DNA from: Lyophyllum atratum
Lineage: Eukaryota; Basidiomycota; Agaricomycetes; Agaricales; Lyophyllaceae
Direction of reading: 5' to 3'
DNA length: 64,000 nucleotides
Assembly: GCA_014905825.1 (NCBI GenBank)
Contig: JACGCN010000018.1
Span: forward strand, 682,001 to 746,000
Shown here piece by piece: positions 60,306-64,000 of this stretch. The translations under genes were made by a program, and so were the position numbers. The stretch's first letter is position 1. The number at the start of each line of letters is the position of its first letter. Below the pieces are notes generated by a model, which searched no databases, had not been told where the DNA came from, and was given only the letters and a program-made list of their open reading frames with translations.

Positions 60306-62276
60306 ATGGGCCGAGAGTATGCGAAACGGAAGAAACGGTCCCGGAAACAAGCCAAATCGAGCCATAACAGTCTGGAAAAGGCTCATGATCAGCAAAGAAA
60401 GGCCCTTGGAGAAAGGACAAACACGATCCCAATGCCGTCGCCTACCAGTGTCATCGAAAGACTGTCGAAGGAGAATGAGGGCCTCCGAAAGAAGGCCAAG
60501 GAGGCAACACAAAAGTATTGGAATGTGCGAAGGCGGGGTGCGCGAATGGAGAAGGCAGCAGCAGGGCGGAAGATAGACTTAAAGCAGGCCAAAATCGATG
60601 CCGTTCGCCTGCGTGGGGTGGTGAATATGTTGGGGAAAGACTTGAAGGATGTGAAGGATGCTGCCGACGAAACTACTTCCCTTCTACGGGCAAGGATTAA
60701 AGGGCTCATCGAGGTACAAAAAGATCTGACCCACCGACGTATTATTCTGGGCAAGAGGTGTCGCCGGCTGGAGGTCGAGAAACGAAGGCTCAAAGAACGG
60801 ATGAGGGAGCAGGCGAAGAAGCATCCGGCTACCTTCCGCATGATGCACAAAGGACGATATACCCCTGCCGCACGGTCCCTTGCTCGACTCATGGTTTCCA
60901 CTGGTACCGCCGAAGCCAAAGTTGGCAGTGCCTTGGTAGAAATCGGCAATACTCTGGGAATTACTGTCGACAAGCATTTGGACAAGCGGTCAGTTCAGCG
61001 GTTTATGCTCGAGCAGGGGGTGGCAGCCGACATACAGCTTGTCTACGAAATTATCAAGGCAGCCAGTAAGTACTTGAATTATATCTGTGAGTTAGAACAC
61101 GTTCTAACAATCATGGAAGAGATCACTTACAGTTCGGACTCGACCTCTCATAGACATATCGAGTATGAATGCCGTACCATTGCCCTACAGGTCGTTGACT
61201 ATTCAAATCCCTCCGCGAAGCCCGAATGGAAGTCACGTACCCTTGGGATTGGTACCTCCATCAACCACGCCAGTCAAACGCAGGTCGACGGACTGAAACA
61301 ACGGCTACAAGAACTTGCAGAAGTATTTAATAATAGTGCATTGGCGAAACGAGAAGGCTTGCGGTTTATTCCTGATGACTTTGCCTTCCGTTTAATTGGT
61401 ACAAGCGGGGACCACGCTGCCGACCAGAAGAAAAGCCACGAGATACTTCGGACATGGCGGCTTGAAGTTATCCTTATGCGGCTCGGGGAGGAGGCTTTGC
61501 TTCAAATGGACGTCGGACGCTGTCTCGCGACCTTGATCTCATTAAAAGCGAAGCAAATCGAATCTTACGGAGGACAGGCGGCTTGGGATGCACTGTCGGC
61601 TGACGAAAAGGCTGGCGCAGATTCTCAGATCACGCGCGATGTCGGAAAGCAGGTCTTCGATGCTCTTCCTCAAGCAGAGCAAGAGCAAATGACCCGTTTC
61701 ATCCGGACAGGATGCTGTATGCATAAGGACTTGAACTGTGTCAAGGGAGGTGCTAAAGCGATGGCCGAAATGTGGGGTCGTTTGGAGAAGACTCCACCAA
61801 TACTTCTCGCGAATAAAGACAACGCGGCGGTACTTGCCAACCGGACATCTGGTGCCGAGGTGACTGCAGCTGAAAAACGAGCGGAAGAGGTGTCGAAACG
61901 CGGCGGAGTTCACGCTACGACGCTGGGCGGAATGATTTTTAAGAACAAGGACACGAAAAAGGGACAACAGGACACATACCTCTGGTATATGGAACAGCAC
62001 ATCGGCCATCGCGTCCCGTTCCCCGACGTGAGCAACACGCGGTATGGATCACATGGCGATGCAGCTGCTACCATTCTCGTATATCGCAAGCACTTCCTCT
62101 CGTTCATGGCAGCGATCCGTGATGCGAAAGATAAACCTGGGGAAACAAATATCGAAAAGAACTTCTCAGCGGCCATTAAAGACGTACCTACTCTCACGGA
62201 ACTCTGCGCTCTTGCACTATACAATGTTGCCGTGTCTCGACCCTTCATGGTGCATGTCCGGAGAAACGATAACATC
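60306..62276 (+). pseudogene. Transposase-like coiled-coil protein, C-terminus lost
   Basis: The ORF starts at the ATG at 60306. A 54-nt intron (61066..61119, GTAAGT...GAAG with a TTCTAAC branch site) is in frame, so it does not interrupt the ORF. The N-terminal 180 residues are a long basic coiled-coil. The conserved part holds TYSSDSTSHRHIEYE, GDHAADQKKSHEILR, GCCMHKDLNCVKGG and a block with SNTRYGSHGDAA, then a segment with NIEKNF and LTELCALALYNVAVSRPFMV. To my recollection this set of motifs marks a high-copy family of mushroom genomes usually left unnamed. Conserved Asp and Glu residues make an RNase-H-like (DDE) transposase conceivable but unproven. The sequence breaks off at about 62276, where an LTR begins, so the C-terminus is missing. 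Confidence 0.6.
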
Positions 62277-62693
62277 TGTTGCGATCCGCGGGTAATCTTA
62301 TCTAAGATTAGATTAGCAACGTCACGGTTCAATACTAAGATCTTTCACACTGTAGGTTTCTAAGTTTATTGATGAGTGAGCTATCTCCAAACCGTCTTAT
62401 CAGACGTTGACAGAGCAATAGAAATCTATTGGTCCTTAAGATAGTAAGTTCACGAGTCAATACTTTGCAATCTTGCAAAGGTACTTAGATCACTCAGATG
62501 TAAGTCGAAAATCGATGTATTTGGAAGTCGGGAGTCTGTACAAGTAAACTACGTGTCTTATATACTGGCGGGTCTTCGGCGATGAGTCAATCGTCGAAGT
62601 AGGTGCCGAGGGAGCGTCGAATACTAGAAGATTCTACTATTATCTGTAAGAGGCGCGCAGCTCGGCGAATCGTCGGGTTTGATCGTGTTTGAT

Positions 62694-62817
62694 GCCGGAA
62701 CCGGATATGTGCCGGATCCGAGTGAGGCACAACAAACCATGACGTCGCGTTTGCTGCCGGAACCGGATATGTGCCAGATCCGAGTGAGGCACAACAAACC
62801 ATGACGTCGCGTTCGCG
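62694..62817 (+). repeat. 62-bp tandem duplication in the LTR
   Basis: Two units, 62694-62755 and 62756-62817. Each starts GCCGGAACCGGATATGTGCC and holds GAGTGAGGCACAACAAACC, then ATGACGTCGCGTT, with only a few differences. They lie in U3, upstream of the TATA box with respect to the element. Each unit includes a CRE-like TGACGTC core. Confidence 0.85.
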
Positions 62818-63133
62818 TGTGCTCGCATTTGTCCGGCTTTGCTAACATTTGTGTATCGAGACTTTGGGAGAGGTATCATAAGAAGTAGTAGCTACTTGGT
62901 AAGGTACTATATCCATAACATAGCCCCCCCAGTCTCGATGCACTAATGAATTTGAAAACTAGAAAGGTAAATCGTAAGAGGCCGTCAGATAGAGTGAAAA
63001 TGAAATGTGCGGGAAATCGTAACAAGTCGTTAGCTAGGGTCAGAGATAAGAACATAGGGAAATTGAAACGAGACAAGATAGTAAAGGGTAAAGAGATTGT
63101 AGGTTAGTAGAACGAAGCGTGGCTACTAAATTA

Positions 63134-63934
63134 TCAAATGAACAAGTCGGTGAAGCGTGTGTAGAACGGGGTATCAGCCAACCCGATAGGAAGAGCGACT
63201 CTGCCGCGCGATTCGGTAGGAATATGACCTGCAAGTATGTTGGTAGCGCGACGGGCCGCGTGGGAATGAGTAGGGTGTAGGATGAGCGCGAGGGAGTGAT
63301 TGATGGCGGCACTATCGTAGGTAGGAAGGGGAACCTTTCGTACCGGCGTGTGCGCTTCCACATGTTCCAAGAACTCTTCCCAGGAGAGACCCCAATATGC
63401 CCCCCAGTTCCATCCCTTAGCATTCTCTCCTAGAGCAACGGCGCGCTCGATCCCAGAACCAATCCAACGAATGTAGTAGTGCCCGAAGTGTTGTACGCGC
63501 GCGACGCGCTCTTGAACTTCTTCGATGGTGAGGAATTCGTCGAGCAGAGGGTTGCGGTGGGGCGCTTGGAGGGCGAGGGAAATTACTGGTGCGTGAAGTG
63601 TGAGGGCGCGGAATCGGTCGTAGGGAATGGCGACGGGCAGTGGTTCGCTCGTGGTGTACGGGTTAAAATCGAGCGCCGAGCAGTGAATGACCTGCGCAAT
63701 CTTAAGGATGTTGGTCCAGAGCGTCGTAGCGATACGGGGCTCGAGGGAGTAGGTAGTGAGGCCGATGTTGAGGTGGGGAACGATGTCGAGTGGGTTGAAC
63801 GCGTAGTCCAGGAGCAAGGAACTGATAGCCCCGCGAAAAAGGGTCTTGAGGAACGGGTTCTTGATAACGCGTTCAAGTTCGCGCATGGTGGGGTGTGCGA
63901 CGAACGTGACAGCGGTGGAGTGTACGGCAGGCAT
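63134..63934 (-). CDS. 3' accessory ORF of the LTR element
   Basis: 266 aa from the ATG at 63934, with no intron. No reverse transcriptase, integrase or protease motif is seen. Blocks are MRELERVIKNPFLKTLFRGA, SLLLDYAFNPLDIVPHLNIG, VQHFGHYYIRWIGSGIERAV and WNWGAYWGLSWEEFLEHVEA followed by HTPVRKVPLP. It is the last ORF before the polypurine tract, so it is either an accessory or gag-like protein or belongs to a non-autonomous element. It could also be the C-terminal exon of something longer, but the ATG and its promoter-distal place argue for a separate ORF. Confidence 0.5.
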   Translation of the reverse strand: MPAVHSTAVTFVAHPTMRELERVIKNPFLKTLFRGAISSLLLDYAFNPLDIVPHLNIGLTTYSLEPRIATTLWTNILKIAQVIHCSALDFNPYTTSEPLPVAIPYDRFRALTLHAPVISLALQAPHRNPLLDEFLTIEEVQERVARVQHFGHYYIRWIGSGIERAVALGENAKGWNWGAYWGLSWEEFLEHVEAHTPVRKVPLPTYDSAAINHSLALILHPTHSHAARRATNILAGHIPTESRGRVALPIGLADTPFYTRFTDLFI

Positions 63935-64000
63935 GATTTAGAGATGATGAGGGCGAAAAGACGCTGAGAATAGAGGTGCTGAGTGTGAGAGATGCAGGTG

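Larger units (their letters stand above)
62277..64000 (-). mobile_element. LTR retrotransposon, minus orientation, 3' part
   Basis: On the minus strand the order is ORF (63934-63134), polypurine tract GGGGGGG (62924-62930) plus CTA, then a 644-bp LTR (62920 down to 62277) starting TGTTATGG and ending GCAACA (TGTT...AACA). A TATA box TATATAAG lies at 62557-62564. The element interrupts the transposase-like ORF at 62276 and continues beyond the window, so the 5' LTR and the other target-site copy are not visible. Confidence 0.7.

Overview
The window is from a filamentous basidiomycete, most likely an Agaricomycete. The genes are dense and carry many short introns (about 50-60 nt, GT...AG, CTNAY-type branch sites). 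They include ordinary eukaryotic housekeeping genes, and the mobile and accessory sequences (Helitron, LTR elements, a KDZ-associated CxC gene) are of the kind that fills mushroom genomes. No rRNA, tRNA or CRISPR signal was seen. Exon coordinates were worked out by hand from splice signals and reading phase. Similarity statements rest on recognition of families, not on a search. Left part (1-5568): two unrecognised low-complexity proteins, convergent. Then comes a very large Helitron-like element. A 2.6-kb 5' fragment (5569-8155) is joined head-to-tail to a complete copy (8156-23537, about 15.4 kb). Its ends are a 12-bp asymmetric inverted repeat (5' terminus, and 26 bases inside the 3' end), a 5' subterminal hairpin, a 3' hairpin and CTAA, with T on both outer flanks. 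Besides the Rep/helicase protein (frameshifted near its end and continuing into a cysteine-protease-like domain) it holds a minus-strand gene that looks like a 2-oxoglutarate/Fe(II) dioxygenase-fold protein, a 161-bp satellite array of about 12.7 units, a second minus-strand gene of unknown function, and an intact six-exon gene next to the 3' end. Middle part (23538-39129): an unknown gene, a DUF4139-family gene flanked by two copies of a ~180-bp dispersed repeat, a gene sharing an N-terminal signature with the first gene of the window, an F-box gene fragment cut by a gag-like retroelement ORF, a run of about eleven hairpins leading into a 202-bp LTR, and a broken KDZ-associated cysteine-cluster (CxC) gene split by about 1.1 kb of foreign sequence. 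Right part (39130-58650) is conserved and syntenic-looking: mitochondrial EF-G (MEF1), a kinase fragment, SEC13, MET22/HAL2, a small one-pass membrane protein, an LCHN/DENND11-like protein, prefoldin subunit 5, a zinc alcohol/formaldehyde dehydrogenase, TRM112 and RRP45 (divergent, 116 bp apart) and a C2H2 zinc-finger gene. The right end (60306-64000) holds a coiled-coil, transposase-like ORF interrupted by an LTR retrotransposon in minus orientation. Its 644-bp LTR has a duplicated 62-bp U3 unit, and the element runs off the window. Several accessory ORFs are broken by single-base differences in homopolymer runs. These may be real decay or long-read assembly errors, so pseudogene calls based on one frameshift are provisional.
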